From Pseudomonadota bacterium (lineage in GTDB: Bacteria; Pseudomonadota; Gammaproteobacteria; Steroidobacterales; Steroidobacteraceae), in contig JAJYUL010000015.1 in the NCBI GenBank assembly GCA_021792555.1, positions 1-44,634 of the forward strand: a stretch of 44,634 nt of DNA. The letters run 5' to 3'. This document shows positions 8,227 to 17,511 of the stretch, piece after piece; position 1 is the stretch's first letter; the number at the start of each line of letters is the position of its first letter. The position numbers were made by a program, and so were the translations under genes. The notes beneath the pieces are model-generated. The model did not search any database. It was not told the origin of the DNA and was given only the letters and a program-made list of their open reading frames with translations.

Positions 8227-9861
8227 TCAGCGGCGCGGCCGCCCGCCCCGCCAGTCCGCGAGGATCTCGCGCGCGGCGTTGTGGCCCGGCGCGCCGGTGA
8301 CGCCCCCGCCCGGATGGGCTCCCGAGCCGCACATGTAGAGCCCAGCGAGCGGCCCGCGGTAGTGCGCGTGCCCGAGCATCGGGCGGGCTGAGAACAGCTG
8401 ATCGAGGCTGAGCGCGCCGTGGAAGATATCCCCGCCGAGGAGCCCGAAGGTGCGCTCCAGATCGAGCGGACTCATGATCTGCCGCCCGAGCACCGCGCGC
8501 TTGAAATTCGGCGCGTACGCATCGACGGTGTCGATCATCAGATCGGCGACCGTCTCGCGATGCGCATCCCATGACTGCCCGTCCGGCAGCTCGGGCGCCA
8601 CGTGCTGGCAAAACAGGCTCGCCACGTGCGCCCCCGGGGGCGCGAGCGTGTCATCGAGCGTGGACGGGATCACGAGCTCAACGATCGGGCGGCGCGACCA
8701 GCCGTGCATGCGCGCATCGAAGTACGCCTGCTCCATGTACCGCAGCGTCGGGGCGAGAATGATCCCGGCGGTGTGATGATCGGCGATGTCCCGCGCGGGC
8801 AGGCAGCTGAACTGGGGCAGCTCGGCTAGCGCGACGTTCATGCGGAAGGTGCCCGAACCGCAGCGCCAGCGGCCGATGCGCGCGCGGAAATCCTCCGGCA
8901 GCGCGCCCGGATCGAGCAGCTTCAGATACAGCAGCTTCGGATTGACGTTTGCGACGACCACGCGGGCACGCACCGCCTCGCCCGCCTCGGTGCGCGCGCC
9001 GAGCACCCTGCCCCGCTCGACGAGCAGCTCCCGCACGGGGCTCTCGAGCCGGATCTGCACCCCCCGCGCCTCGCAGCAGCGGGCCATGGCCTGCGTGATC
9101 GCGCCCATGCCGCCGATGGCGTGGCCCCACGCGCCCTTCTTGCCGTTCACCTCGCCGAAGGCGTGATGCAGCAGCACGTAGGCGCTGCCGGCAGCGTACG
9201 GACTGGCGTAGTTGCCCACGACACCGTCGAAGCCATAGACGGCCTTGATCGGATCGCTCTCGAACCAGCCGTCGAGGTAATCGCCCGCGGAGCTGGCAAA
9301 GAGCGTCAGCAGCTCGCGCCGCAGGGGCAAGTCCAGACGGCTCAGGCGCCCGCCGAGACGGGCGGTGCGCAGCAGCTCCGGCAGCGCCTCGCGCCAGCCG
9401 CCCTCGACCACGTTCGGCGGCGTGAGCAGCACCAGCTCGCGCAGCACATCGGCGATCGCCTCGAGCCGCGCCGAATAATCCCCGAGCCGCGCGGCATCGC
9501 GCGCCGAGAAGCGCGCGACCTCGGCGGCCGTACGGCCCGCTCCGACGGCCAGATAGCGGCCATCCTCGGTGGGCAGGAAATTGCCCAGGCGCCGCTCGAC
9601 GATGCGCAGCCCGTGCCGGGGCAGCTCGAGGTCGGCGATCACCTTGGGATTGAGCAGCGAGACGGTGTAGGAGGCCACGGAGTTGCGAAAGCCCGGATGG
9701 AACTCCTCGGTCACCGCCGCCCCGCCGGGCACCGCGCGCCGCTCGAGCACGGTGACGCGCAGGCCCGCCGCGGCCAGATAGGCGGCACAGACGAGCCCAT
9801 TATGGCCGGCGCCGATGATCAGCGCGTCGCAGTCGGGCGTGGCGGAAGGCGCAGCGCGCAT
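8227..9861 (-). CDS. FAD-dependent oxidoreductase, PYROXD2/phytoene-desaturase-like
   Basis: 544 residues, with an AGGGGA ribosome-binding site ahead of the ATG at 9861. The N-terminus has the dinucleotide-binding IIGAGHNGLVCAAYLA followed by TVLERRAVPGG, as in the phytoene-desaturase/amine-oxidase-like flavoproteins. The C-terminal GLYMCGSGAHPGGGVTGAPGHNAA is the second FAD motif and is characteristic of the PYROXD2-like branch. Length fits that family. The substrate is unknown; carotenoid biosynthesis is unlikely because no crt genes are present. It diverges from typA across a 149-bp gap and probably heads a two-gene operon with the ABC exporter. Confidence 0.85.
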   Translation of the reverse strand: MRAAPSATPDCDALIIGAGHNGLVCAAYLAAAGLRVTVLERRAVPGGAAVTEEFHPGFRNSVASYTVSLLNPKVIADLELPRHGLRIVERRLGNFLPTEDGRYLAVGAGRTAAEVARFSARDAARLGDYSARLEAIADVLRELVLLTPPNVVEGGWREALPELLRTARLGGRLSRLDLPLRRELLTLFASSAGDYLDGWFESDPIKAVYGFDGVVGNYASPYAAGSAYVLLHHAFGEVNGKKGAWGHAIGGMGAITQAMARCCEARGVQIRLESPVRELLVERGRVLGARTEAGEAVRARVVVANVNPKLLYLKLLDPGALPEDFRARIGRWRCGSGTFRMNVALAELPQFSCLPARDIADHHTAGIILAPTLRYMEQAYFDARMHGWSRRPIVELVIPSTLDDTLAPPGAHVASLFCQHVAPELPDGQSWDAHRETVADLMIDTVDAYAPNFKRAVLGRQIMSPLDLERTFGLLGGDIFHGALSLDQLFSARPMLGHAHYRGPLAGLYMCGSGAHPGGGVTGAPGHNAAREILADWRGGRPRR

Positions 9862-10010
9862 GGAATCCCCTGAAGACGCTCAGAGCTTGAACTGGGCGGC
9901 ATCATAGTGCGCCGCCGGGCCGGACGATACGCGAATCTGCCCGCACTGCCAGAACGTGCTAAGATTCGAAGTCTTTGTCACCCGGCCGCGATGCGGCCCC
10001 GCGGTCCCTC

Positions 10011-11849
10011 ATGAGCCAGCCCATCCGCAACATCGCCATTATTGCGCACGTCGATCACGGCAAGACCACCCTGGTCGACTGTCTGCTGAAGCAGTCCGGC
10101 ACCTTCGCCGCGCATGAGAAGCTCGCCGAGCGCATCATGGATTCGAACGACTTGGAGCGCGAGCGGGGCATCACCATCCTCGCCAAGAACTGCGCCATCG
10201 AATACCGCGGCACGCGCATCAATATCGTCGATACCCCGGGACACGCGGACTTCGGCGGCGAGGTCGAGCGCGTGCTGTCGATGGTCGACGGGGTGCTGCT
10301 GGTGGTCGATGCGGTCGACGGCCCCATGCCCCAGACCCGCTTCGTCACGCGCAAGGCGCTCTCGCTCGGCCTGAAGGCCATCGTCGTGGTGAACAAGATC
10401 GACCGTCCGGGCGCACGCCCCGACTGGGTCGTCGATCAGACGTTCGAGCTGTTCGACAAGCTCGGCGCGAGCGACGAGCAGCTCGACTTCCCGGTGATCT
10501 ACGCCTCGGCCCTGCAGGGGCGCGCCGGCACCGACCATGCCGCCCCGGGCGAGGACATGAGCGCGCTGTTCGAGGCGATCCTCGCGCACGTGCCGCAGCC
10601 TGCCGCGGACGAGGCGCTGCCGCTGCAGCTGCAGATCTCCACTCTCGATTACAACAGCTACGTCGGGCGCATCGGCATCGGCCGCATCCGCCGCGGCGTG
10701 ATCCGCCCCGGCCAGAGCGTCGCGCTGCGCTACGGCGCGCAGGAGCGCGGCGTTGCCCGCGTCGGCCAGGTGCTCACCTTCACCGGCCTGCAGCGCCACC
10801 CGGTCGAGGAGGCGTTCGCGGGCGACATCGTCGCGGTCACCGGCATCGAGGAGGTCAACATCGGCCTGACGGTGTGTGACAGCGAGTCCGCCGAAGGGCT
10901 GCCGCCGATCCGCGTGGACGAGCCGACGCTCGCCATGAACTTCCAGGTGAACACCTCGCCGTTCGCCGGCCGCGAAGGCAAGTTCGTCACCAGCCGGCAG
11001 CTGCGCGAGCGGCTGCAGCGCGAGCTGCAGAGCAACGTCGCGCTGCGGGTCGAGGACACCGACTCCCCGGACGTGTTCCGGGTGTGCGGCCGCGGCGAGC
11101 TGCACCTGACCATCCTCATCGAGAACATGCGCCGCGAAGGCTACGAGCTGGCCGTGTCGCGCCCGCAGGTGCTGACCCACCTGGTCGACGGGGAGGTGCA
11201 CGAGCCGTTCGAGGCGCTTACCGTGGACGTCGAGGAGGCTCACCAGGGCGCGGTCATGGAGGCCCTCGGCCGCCGGCGCGCCGAGCTCACCGACATGGCG
11301 GTCGACGGCAACGGGCGCGCCCGGCTCGAGTACCGCGTGCCGGCCCGCGGCCTGATCGGCTTTCAGGGGGAGTTCCTGACGCTGACGCGCGGCACGGGCC
11401 TGATGAGCCACATCTTCGACGGCTTCGCGCCGGTCAAGGGCGAGATCCCCGACCGCCGCAACGGCGTGCTGGTGAGCAACGAGCAGGGCGAGGCGGTCGC
11501 CTACGCGCTGTTCAATCTGCAGGAGCGCGGCCGGCTGTTCGTCTCCCCGGGCGAGAAGCTCTACGAGGGCATGATCATCGGCATCCACAGCCGGGACAAC
11601 GACCTCGTGGTCAATCCCATCAAGACAAAGAAGCTGACCAACATCCGCGCCGCCGGCAAGGATGATGCGATTCTGCTCACCCCGCCGATCGAGCTGACGC
11701 TTGAGTACGCCGTGGAGTTCATCGCCGACGACGAGCTGGTCGAGGTCACCCCGAACTCCATACGCATCCGCAAGCGGCACCTGAAGGAGCAGGACCGGCG
11801 GCGCGCGCAGCGCGACCCGAACGCCGACGCGCAGGCGCTCAGCGCTTGA
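10011..11849 (+). CDS. typA: Ribosome-binding translational GTPase BipA/TypA
   Basis: 612 residues. BipA is an EF-G-like GTPase that binds the 70S ribosome and supports ribosome assembly and stress or cold adaptation. G1 is AHVDHGKTT (about 11-19), the switch I region carries RERGITI, G3 is [14 protein letters not shown], and G4 is NKIDR. The C-terminal BipA-specific domain follows, with [13 protein letters not shown] and the family-typical [10 protein letters not shown]. The ATG at 10011 is chosen because conserved sequence starts there; an in-frame GTG at 9975 would add a non-conserved leader. The stop overlaps the convergent XRE gene by 11 bp. Confidence 0.97.
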   Translation: MSQPIRNIAIIAHVDHGKTTLVDCLLKQSGTFAAHEKLAERIMDSNDLERERGITILAKNCAIEYRGTRINIVDTPGHADFGGEVERVLSMVDGVLLVVDAVDGPMPQTRFVTRKALSLGLKAIVVVNKIDRPGARPDWVVDQTFELFDKLGASDEQLDFPVIYASALQGRAGTDHAAPGEDMSALFEAILAHVPQPAADEALPLQLQISTLDYNSYVGRIGIGRIRRGVIRPGQSVALRYGAQERGVARVGQVLTFTGLQRHPVEEAFAGDIVAVTGIEEVNIGLTVCDSESAEGLPPIRVDEPTLAMNFQVNTSPFAGREGKFVTSRQLRERLQRELQSNVALRVEDTDSPDVFRVCGRGELHLTILIENMRREGYELAVSRPQVLTHLVDGEVHEPFEALTVDVEEAHQGAVMEALGRRRAELTDMAVDGNGRARLEYRVPARGLIGFQGEFLTLTRGTGLMSHIFDGFAPVKGEIPDRRNGVLVSNEQGEAVAYALFNLQERGRLFVSPGEKLYEGMIIGIHSRDNDLVVNPIKTKKLTNIRAAGKDDAILLTPPIELTLEYAVEFIADDELVEVTPNSIRIRKRHLKEQDRRRAQRDPNADAQALSA

Positions 11850-12093
11850 GCAGGCGCTCCATGCGCGCCACGAGCGTCGAGGGTGAGAGCTCCAGCACGC
11901 GGGACAGTTTGAACAGGGTGGTCAGCGTCGGCTGACGGATGCCGCGCTCGATCTGGCTGACGAAGGTCCGGTCGACGTCCGCGTACAGCGCCAGCTGCTC
12001 CTGCGAGACGTTCTGGCGCCTGCGCTCCTCACGCAATACCCGGCCGAAAACGGCGGGAATCGGATTGACACTCGTGTGACGCGGCGCCTTCAT
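11839..12093 (-). CDS. Small XRE-family helix-turn-helix regulator
   Basis: 84 residues from an ATG at 12093 with AAGG about 6 nt upstream. Nearly the whole protein is one Cro/C1-type [23 protein letters not shown] (helices 1-2), the recognition helix in [12 protein letters not shown], then [17 protein letters not shown]. Only about 18 residues precede the domain, so there is no sensor domain; it is a stand-alone DNA-binding protein, probably dimeric. Target unknown. The longer open frame upstream to 12381 is low-complexity and rejected. The gene converges on and overlaps the end of typA by 11 bp. Its position upstream of the TonB receptor on the opposite strand makes a local role possible but unproven. 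Confidence 0.85.
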   Translation of the reverse strand: MKAPRHTSVNPIPAVFGRVLREERRRQNVSQEQLALYADVDRTFVSQIERGIRQPTLTTLFKLSRVLELSPSTLVARMERLLKR

Positions 12094-12462
12094 GCCGACC
12101 TTGCGCTTGGCCCTTCGGGCGGCGCGAAGATGCGGCTCGCTGTGGGATTTGGTCCACGGGATATAGTCGTCAGCCGGGCCCCGAAGCGCGCCCCGTCGTG
12201 CACCGCCCTGCCCCTTCGCGGCTCCCCGCGGCCCCGGGGCACGCCGCCGCCGCGGCGCATCGCCGACCGCACAGGGGCCTCGCCCGCTCCCGACCCGTCC
12301 CGCGCTGGCGCGGTGCGGCACGGGCCACCCAGGGGTCCGTAAGCCTCTGATAATGCTGAGCCCCTGACGGCAGCACACCACGCGTTGTGGTTTTGCAACA
12401 GAGAAAAACGCGCCCGTAAACGCTCGACGCGCACGCTATTGCGCTCGACGCCACAGCCGCTA
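12094..12462. other. Intergenic region upstream of the TonB-receptor promoter
   Basis: Together with the operator and leader, 12094-12846 is a 753-bp gap with no convincing gene. This left part is GC-rich until about 12420, then drops sharply in GC toward the promoter. No hairpin with a T-tract or clear promoter for the XRE gene was seen. Confidence 0.5.
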
Positions 12463-12491
12463 TTGCATTGAAATCATGACATCGATATCAT
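12463..12491 (+). promoter_or_regulatory. Sigma70 promoter for the TonB-dependent receptor
   Basis: TTGCAT (12463-12468) and TATCAT (12486-12491) are separated by exactly 17 bp. Start of transcription would be near 12498, giving a leader of about 350 nt. The operator dyad begins 13 bp after the first base of the -35 and covers the -10. The trehalase promoter has the same arrangement. Confidence 0.7.
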
Positions 12492-12507
12492 TTGTTATCG
12501 ATGTCAT
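12476..12507. promoter_or_regulatory. Inverted-repeat operator, site 1 (TonB receptor)
   Basis: Perfect 12-bp arms ATGACATCGATA (12476-12487) and TATCGATGTCAT (12496-12507) flank an 8-bp spacer. Each arm is centred on ATCGAT and, with the spacer, forms a near-palindromic unit of the form TGACATCGATAWCA with a central CG, as in LacI-family operators. The two ATCGAT centres are 16 bp apart. A weaker half-site-like TGACATCGGTCA lies downstream at 12523-12534. The site overlaps the promoter -10, implying repression. The same arms recur at 28334-28366. The regulator's identity is inference. Confidence 0.8.
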
Positions 12508-12846
12508 CGACCCTGCGGTGGCTGACATCGGTCATTTCAGCGGTATTTCGGGGGGGGACCGCCGTGCTCTGTCTACTCGGGCCTGCATCGGCCGCAGCCG
12601 GATCGCCTTGCGCGACGGTGCGCCCGGCGCACGCCCGTGAACACAACGCACGGCGGGGCGGCAGGGGGATATATACCGATGTGCCCGCGGTACACGACCC
12701 GGGCGCGCTGCCAGCCGCAGCGCACGGACTGACCAGTCCTCAGGCGCCGATTCCACTCACGGAGACTCCTTTGTTGCCGACGCGCGCGTCAGCCGGCGCG
12801 GCAATCCCAATCTGACACGTCCAGCTTTCCGATAGGAGGATCTTGC
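12508..12846 (+). other. Long 5' leader of the TonB-dependent receptor
   Basis: If transcription starts near 12498, this stretch is transcribed but untranslated. It has a run of eight G at 12550-12557 and a good AGGAGG ribosome-binding site at 12833-12838 for the receptor. I recognise no riboswitch fold and no convincing gene. Confidence 0.45.
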
Positions 12847-15507
12847 ATGAGAGTGAACCAGAAGAAGGCGCCCCGCGGGGGCGTCGGTCCGGCCCGGCGG
12901 ATGGCGGCTGTGTCCGCCGTGCGCGGCGGACAGCGAACCGCCGCCACCAACAGCGTCGCGGCGGTCGTCGCCGGCATTCTCGGCGGCGCCGCGGGGCTCG
13001 CCGTCGCGCCGGCCTACGCCCAGAACGCATCCACGCCGCCGCCGCAACCGACGATCAACGCGGCCGCCATCCAGAGCTCACAGAACCTCCAGGAAGTCGT
13101 GGTGACCGCAACGGCGACCCACATCAAGCTGCTGAACGCGAGCTACAACATCGTGGCCGCCAACCGGCAGCTGATCCAGGAAGCCAACCCGCTGAGCTCG
13201 GCCGACATTCTCAAGCTCTCCCCCGGCATCTGGCCGGAGTCCACCGGCGGGCAGACCGGCGCCAACATCGAGGTGGCCGGCTTCCCGAGCGGCGGCGATT
13301 CCCCGTTCTTCACCAACATGATCGAGGGCATGCCGCTCTACGGCACCCCGTCCCTGTCCTTCATGGACTCGAGCTCGCTGTTCCGCCTCGACGACACCAT
13401 CCAGCGCATCGAAGTCGTGCAGGGCGGCCCCTCGGCGATCTTCGGACCCGGGCAGATGGGCGCCACCGCCAACTACATCCTGCGCACCGGCTCCTCGACC
13501 CCGCGCGGCGAGGTCAAGGTCACCTATGGCGACCAGGGCCTGTGGCGCACCGACATGTTCTACGGCTTCCCGATCGCCCACGGCTGGTACGGCAGCGTCG
13601 GCGGCTTCTACCGTGTGTCCAAGGGCGTGCGCGCCCCGCAGTTCCCGGCCGACAACGGCGGACAGTTCACCGCCACCCTGAAGCATGACCTGCACAACGG
13701 CACACTCCTGTTCTGGACGCGCGTGCTCGACGACAAGAACCAGTTCATGGCGCCGTTCCCGCTCATCGAGAACTCGAGCGGCTCGTACACCCCCTACCCG
13801 GGCTTCAATCCGCTCACCGGCACCTACGGCAGCTACGCCATCCAGAACGTGACCGTGCCGAATCCCGCCGGGGGCTTCGAGCAGGCCAATCTCGCCAACG
13901 GCCGCGGCGGCAAGCTGTACTTCCTCGGCAGCGACTACGACCAGAACATCGACGGCTGGCGGCTGCACAACGGCTTCCTGATCGACGGCGGCGGACTCGA
14001 CACCAACGCGCTGTTCTCCGGCACCAATCCGCGGCCGCTCAGCTACTATCTGTACGGCTGCCAGGTGGCCGCGCCGGCCGGCTTCTGCAACGGCACGACC
14101 GCAATCGATGCCAACAACCTCGGCCCGAACGGCCAGGGGCTCCCGCTGAACTATGACGTGTCGGCGGTGTACGCCGGCACCGGCAATCCCGTGCCGATGA
14201 GCCAGAGCGTGATCTCGCAGGGCTGGTGGTACATCCAGAAATCCCTGCAGAGCATCACCGACGAGTTCCGCGTCACTCACAGCCTCTTCAAGGGCGATGA
14301 TCTGACGCTCGGGGTGTATCTGGCCCGCTACAGCATGAACGACAACTGGTCGCTCGGTAACCAGATGCTCATGACCAATCAGAGCAATGCGACGCCGATC
14401 CTGCTCAGCTACGTGCAGGGCGGACAGACCTACAATCTCACGAGCTCGCAGGGCTTCGTCAACGACAACAACAATTACAACATCCTCGAGCACGGTGACG
14501 GGCAGAATATCGCCGGCTACTTCTCGGATCAGTGGCGGCACGGCCCCTGGCTGATCGACCTCGGGGCGCGCCTGGAGAACGTCAACATTCACCAGCGCAC
14601 GTGCAACACGACGCCGCAGATGCTCTCCGGCCCCTACAACCTGTGGGACAACGCGGTGCCGGTCTGCAACGGCACATGGAACTACGAGCATTATGTGCGC
14701 ACCCGGCCGACGTTCACCGGCGGCATCAACTACGACTTCTCGTCGCACATGAGCGCCTACATCCGTCTGAACAACGGCGTGCACTACGACGACTTCGACA
14801 ACGGCATCCGGGGCGCGAACGGACACTTCGGCCCGCTGGAAGTGATCCACAACTACGAAGTCGGCTTCAAGTATCAGAACCCGTGGCTGTTCGCGGACAT
14901 CAGCGGCTACGAGCGCATCTTCGACGGCCTGCAGACCACCGCCACCAATGCTCAGGGCGTCGGCATCCCGGGCGATATCGTCACCTTCGGCGCCATCACG
15001 CACGGCATCGACTTCAACGGCTACGTGCGGCCGTTCAAGCACGCCACCGTGCGCGTGGTGGGCGACTGGATGCAGGGCCACTACCGCAACGCCAATTCCT
15101 GTGCCCCGTACTTCACCATCAACGGAGCGCCGGCCTGCGCCAACATCAGCGGCGCGCCGCTGCAGCGCCAGCCGGACTTCCAGATCCGCGTCACCCCGAG
15201 CTACGCCATCCCGACGAGCTGGGGGGTGGTGCAGGCCTGGCTCAACTATGAGTACGTCGGCCAGCGCTACGAGGACCTGGCGGGCCTGCAGCCGCTCGGC
15301 ACCTACAGCGATATCGGCGCCGGCATCCTCGCCGAGGTGGGCGAGCACTGGCAGTTCGCCGTGCAGGGCACGAACCTGACGAACACCATTGCGCTCACCG
15401 AAGGCAATGCGCGTCAGGCAGGCCGGTCCCTCGGCGTGAACAACGTCCTGCTGGGACGGGCGCTGTTCGGCCGGGAGATCAACTTCAGCGCCGAGTACAA
15501 GTTCTAA
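12847..15507 (+). CDS. TonB-dependent outer-membrane receptor, probably for an alpha-glucoside
   Basis: 886 residues. A long signal region ends at AYA/QN near residue 58. A TonB-box-like EVVVTAT follows at 83-89, then a plug domain (LSSADILKLSPGIW, IQRIEVVQGGPSAIFGPGQMG) and a 22-strand-type beta-barrel ending INFSAEYKF with the terminal Phe needed for barrel assembly. Receptors of this kind use TonB energy to import a ligand across the outer membrane. Strong AGGAGG RBS at 12833. The ligand is inferred from regulation: its promoter carries the same operator as the trehalase and glycosidase operon at 28.3 kb. The plug has no Fe-siderophore hallmark, which fits a carbohydrate ligand. A strong terminator follows at 15521. 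Confidence 0.92.
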   Translation: MRVNQKKAPRGGVGPARRMAAVSAVRGGQRTAATNSVAAVVAGILGGAAGLAVAPAYAQNASTPPPQPTINAAAIQSSQNLQEVVVTATATHIKLLNASYNIVAANRQLIQEANPLSSADILKLSPGIWPESTGGQTGANIEVAGFPSGGDSPFFTNMIEGMPLYGTPSLSFMDSSSLFRLDDTIQRIEVVQGGPSAIFGPGQMGATANYILRTGSSTPRGEVKVTYGDQGLWRTDMFYGFPIAHGWYGSVGGFYRVSKGVRAPQFPADNGGQFTATLKHDLHNGTLLFWTRVLDDKNQFMAPFPLIENSSGSYTPYPGFNPLTGTYGSYAIQNVTVPNPAGGFEQANLANGRGGKLYFLGSDYDQNIDGWRLHNGFLIDGGGLDTNALFSGTNPRPLSYYLYGCQVAAPAGFCNGTTAIDANNLGPNGQGLPLNYDVSAVYAGTGNPVPMSQSVISQGWWYIQKSLQSITDEFRVTHSLFKGDDLTLGVYLARYSMNDNWSLGNQMLMTNQSNATPILLSYVQGGQTYNLTSSQGFVNDNNNYNILEHGDGQNIAGYFSDQWRHGPWLIDLGARLENVNIHQRTCNTTPQMLSGPYNLWDNAVPVCNGTWNYEHYVRTRPTFTGGINYDFSSHMSAYIRLNNGVHYDDFDNGIRGANGHFGPLEVIHNYEVGFKYQNPWLFADISGYERIFDGLQTTATNAQGVGIPGDIVTFGAITHGIDFNGYVRPFKHATVRVVGDWMQGHYRNANSCAPYFTINGAPACANISGAPLQRQPDFQIRVTPSYAIPTSWGVVQAWLNYEYVGQRYEDLAGLQPLGTYSDIGAGILAEVGEHWQFAVQGTNLTNTIALTEGNARQAGRSLGVNNVLLGRALFGREINFSAEYKF

Positions 15508-15520
15508 GTCCGTGCGTTGC

Positions 15521-15556
15521 AGCCCTCGCGCCCGGCCGGGCGCGAGGGCTTTTTCT
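15521..15556 (+). terminator. Intrinsic terminator after the TonB receptor
   Basis: A perfect 15-bp-armed GC-rich palindrome (15521-15535 with 15536-15550; the central bases form the loop) is followed by TTTTTCTT. It starts 13 bp after the receptor stop codon. Two more hairpins follow, at 15566-15583 and 15596-15614, before the next gene. Confidence 0.85.
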
Positions 15557-15657
15557 TGCCCGCCCGGTCCGCCGGCGCGGACCGCACGGGGTGCTGCACG
15601 GAGGTCTTCCGTGCGAGAATTCCACTCCATGTCGACCCCGTCCGAACCGGCATCCCG

Positions 15658-17487
15658 GTGAGCGCCCCGCCTGATCTGCTCGAGGAGATGCGCGCCATCG
15701 GCGCGCTGCTGCAGGCGGGCCAGCTCGGCCCGGCACGCGAGCGGCTCGAGCGCGTGCGCGAGGCTCATCCGACCTACGTCGAAGGTCTGCGCCTGCTGGC
15801 CGGCACGCGCATGGCGCTCGGCGAGACGGCGGCGGCCGAGGCGCTGCTGCGCCACGCACTCGAACTCGACCCCAACTGGCCGCCCACTCTGACCACCCTC
15901 GCGGAGCTGCTGCTCGCGGGCGGCCGGGGCGATGAGGCCGAGCCTCTGCTGCGCCGCGCGGCCACCGGCTCACCGGCCGACCCGCGCGCCGCGTGGGTGC
16001 TCGCGCGCCGCTACTGCGATTCGGGTCAACCCGCGCAGGCCCTCCAGATCGTCGCGCCGTTCTGCGCCGGCGAGCGCCTCGACGGAGCGCTCGCCGCGCA
16101 GCACGCCGCTACGCTGGTTGCGCTCGGGCGCGCCCAGGAGGCAGTCGCTTTCTACCAGGCCCGCAGCGAGCGCTCGCCCGATGATCCCGCCGCGGCGCAG
16201 GCGCTCGCGATCTCGCTCGGCGCCACGGGACGGGCAGGCGATGCCGGCCGGGTCGCAGAGCGGCTGCTCAAGCGGGGCATCAGGAGCGCGCCGCTCTGGC
16301 TCGCCTACGCGCGCGGCCTGATGGCCGAGGGAGCCGAGGCGCGCGCCGAGGAGGCGCTGCGCGAGTGCCTGCGGCTCGATCCGCGCCTCCTCGAGGCGCA
16401 CAAGCACCTCGCGCAGCAGGTCTGGGTGCGCAGCGGGGAGCTGCGCCTCGCCACGGCCTCGCTGGATGAGGCGCTCGCGAAGTTCGCCGAGGACGACGCG
16501 CTGTGGGGCGCCAAGGCGGCGATCCTGCAGGGCGCTGGCGACGCGCGCGGCGCGTACGCGTGTCTCGCGCCGCGCACCGAGCGGCCGCACGCCTCGCCGG
16601 CTCTGCTGGTGCGCGCCGGCCTGGCCGCGCTCGAGTTCGATCCGGACGCGGCGCTCACACTGGCGGAGAAGGCGCTGCATGCCGACCCCGGCAGCGCCCC
16701 GGCGCGCACGCTCCTCGCGGCCGCCGAGCTCGGCGTGGGGCGCGCTCACTCGGCGCTCGAGCACTGTGAGCAGCTGCTGCAGGCGGCACCGGACGATCAA
16801 TACCTGATCGCGCTGTACACCATCGCCCTGCGTCTGCTCGGGGATGCCCGCTACGGCTCCCTCTGCGACTACGCCAACCTGGTGCTGCCGCTGACGCTGA
16901 GCGCACCGCCCCCGTGGACGGATTTGCCGCACTTCCTCGCCGATCTGCGCGCGGCACTGAACCGGCTGCACGATCCCAACGGCCACGCGCTGCTGTTCCA
17001 GTCCCTGCGCCGGGGGACCGAGACGACGCAGGATCTCACGCGCAGCCGTGACCCGGCGATCCAGGCGCTGTTCGGCGCGTTCCGCGCGCCGATCGAGCGG
17101 TACCTGCAGCACATCGGCCGCGGTGACGATCCGCTGCGCCGCCGCAACGGCGCGGGCTGGCGCTTCAACGGCAGCTGGTCGGTGCGCCTGCGCGACCGGG
17201 GCTTTCACATGAGCCACGTGCACCCGCGCGGCTGGATCTCCTCGGCCTGCTACATCGAGCTGCCGGACTGCATGGCCGAGGGGCGCTCGGACCAGGGGAT
17301 TCTCTCGTTCGGTCAGCCCGGCATTCTCACCTCCCCGGCGCTCGAGCCCGAGCACGCCGTGCGGCCCGAGCCCGGCATGCTGGTGTTGTTTCCGTCGTAT
17401 TTCTGGCACGGCACGGTGCCGTTCGAGAGCCCGCAGGCGCGGCTCACCGTGGCCTTCGATGCGGTCCCGGGGCGCTCGGCGCCCTGA
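15658..17487 (+). CDS. TPR protein with C-terminal 2OG-Fe(II) oxygenase-like domain
   Basis: 609 residues from a GTG at 15658. An earlier in-frame start would lie inside the terminator, so it is rejected. Residues about 5-400 are an array of TPR-like helical pairs (repeated ALE.LL..ALELDP, EEALRECLRLDP, AEKALHADP patterns). The last 150 residues resemble the 2OG-FeII_Oxy_5 type: HMSHVHPRGWISSACYIELP supplies an HxH pair in place of the usual HxD, LVLFPSYFWHG the distal His, and RLTVAFD the Arg for 2-oxoglutarate. No signal peptide, so cytoplasmic. Such proteins recur beside TonB receptors for carbohydrates, but their substrate is unknown. The C-terminal domain is homologous by eye to the enzyme at 20510-21151. 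Confidence 0.8.
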   Translation: MSAPPDLLEEMRAIGALLQAGQLGPARERLERVREAHPTYVEGLRLLAGTRMALGETAAAEALLRHALELDPNWPPTLTTLAELLLAGGRGDEAEPLLRRAATGSPADPRAAWVLARRYCDSGQPAQALQIVAPFCAGERLDGALAAQHAATLVALGRAQEAVAFYQARSERSPDDPAAAQALAISLGATGRAGDAGRVAERLLKRGIRSAPLWLAYARGLMAEGAEARAEEALRECLRLDPRLLEAHKHLAQQVWVRSGELRLATASLDEALAKFAEDDALWGAKAAILQGAGDARGAYACLAPRTERPHASPALLVRAGLAALEFDPDAALTLAEKALHADPGSAPARTLLAAAELGVGRAHSALEHCEQLLQAAPDDQYLIALYTIALRLLGDARYGSLCDYANLVLPLTLSAPPPWTDLPHFLADLRAALNRLHDPNGHALLFQSLRRGTETTQDLTRSRDPAIQALFGAFRAPIERYLQHIGRGDDPLRRRNGAGWRFNGSWSVRLRDRGFHMSHVHPRGWISSACYIELPDCMAEGRSDQGILSFGQPGILTSPALEPEHAVRPEPGMLVLFPSYFWHGTVPFESPQARLTVAFDAVPGRSAP

Positions 17488-17511
17488 GCCCCTCCTCGCA
17501 CTCAGTCAGGC

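Noticed and set aside
12094-12381. Longer N-terminus for the XRE regulator
   Set aside because: The extension is Arg/Gly/Pro-rich with no pattern, and the ATG at 12093 has a good ribosome-binding site just before the HTH.
15517-15657. Upstream extension of the TPR-oxygenase start
   Set aside because: It would place the start codon inside the terminator stem of the TonB receptor, and the added residues are low-complexity.
13078-15855. 925-codon open frame antisense to the TonB receptor
   Set aside because: It mirrors the receptor codons in GC-rich DNA, has no family motif, and the sense frame has signal peptide, plug, barrel and RBS.
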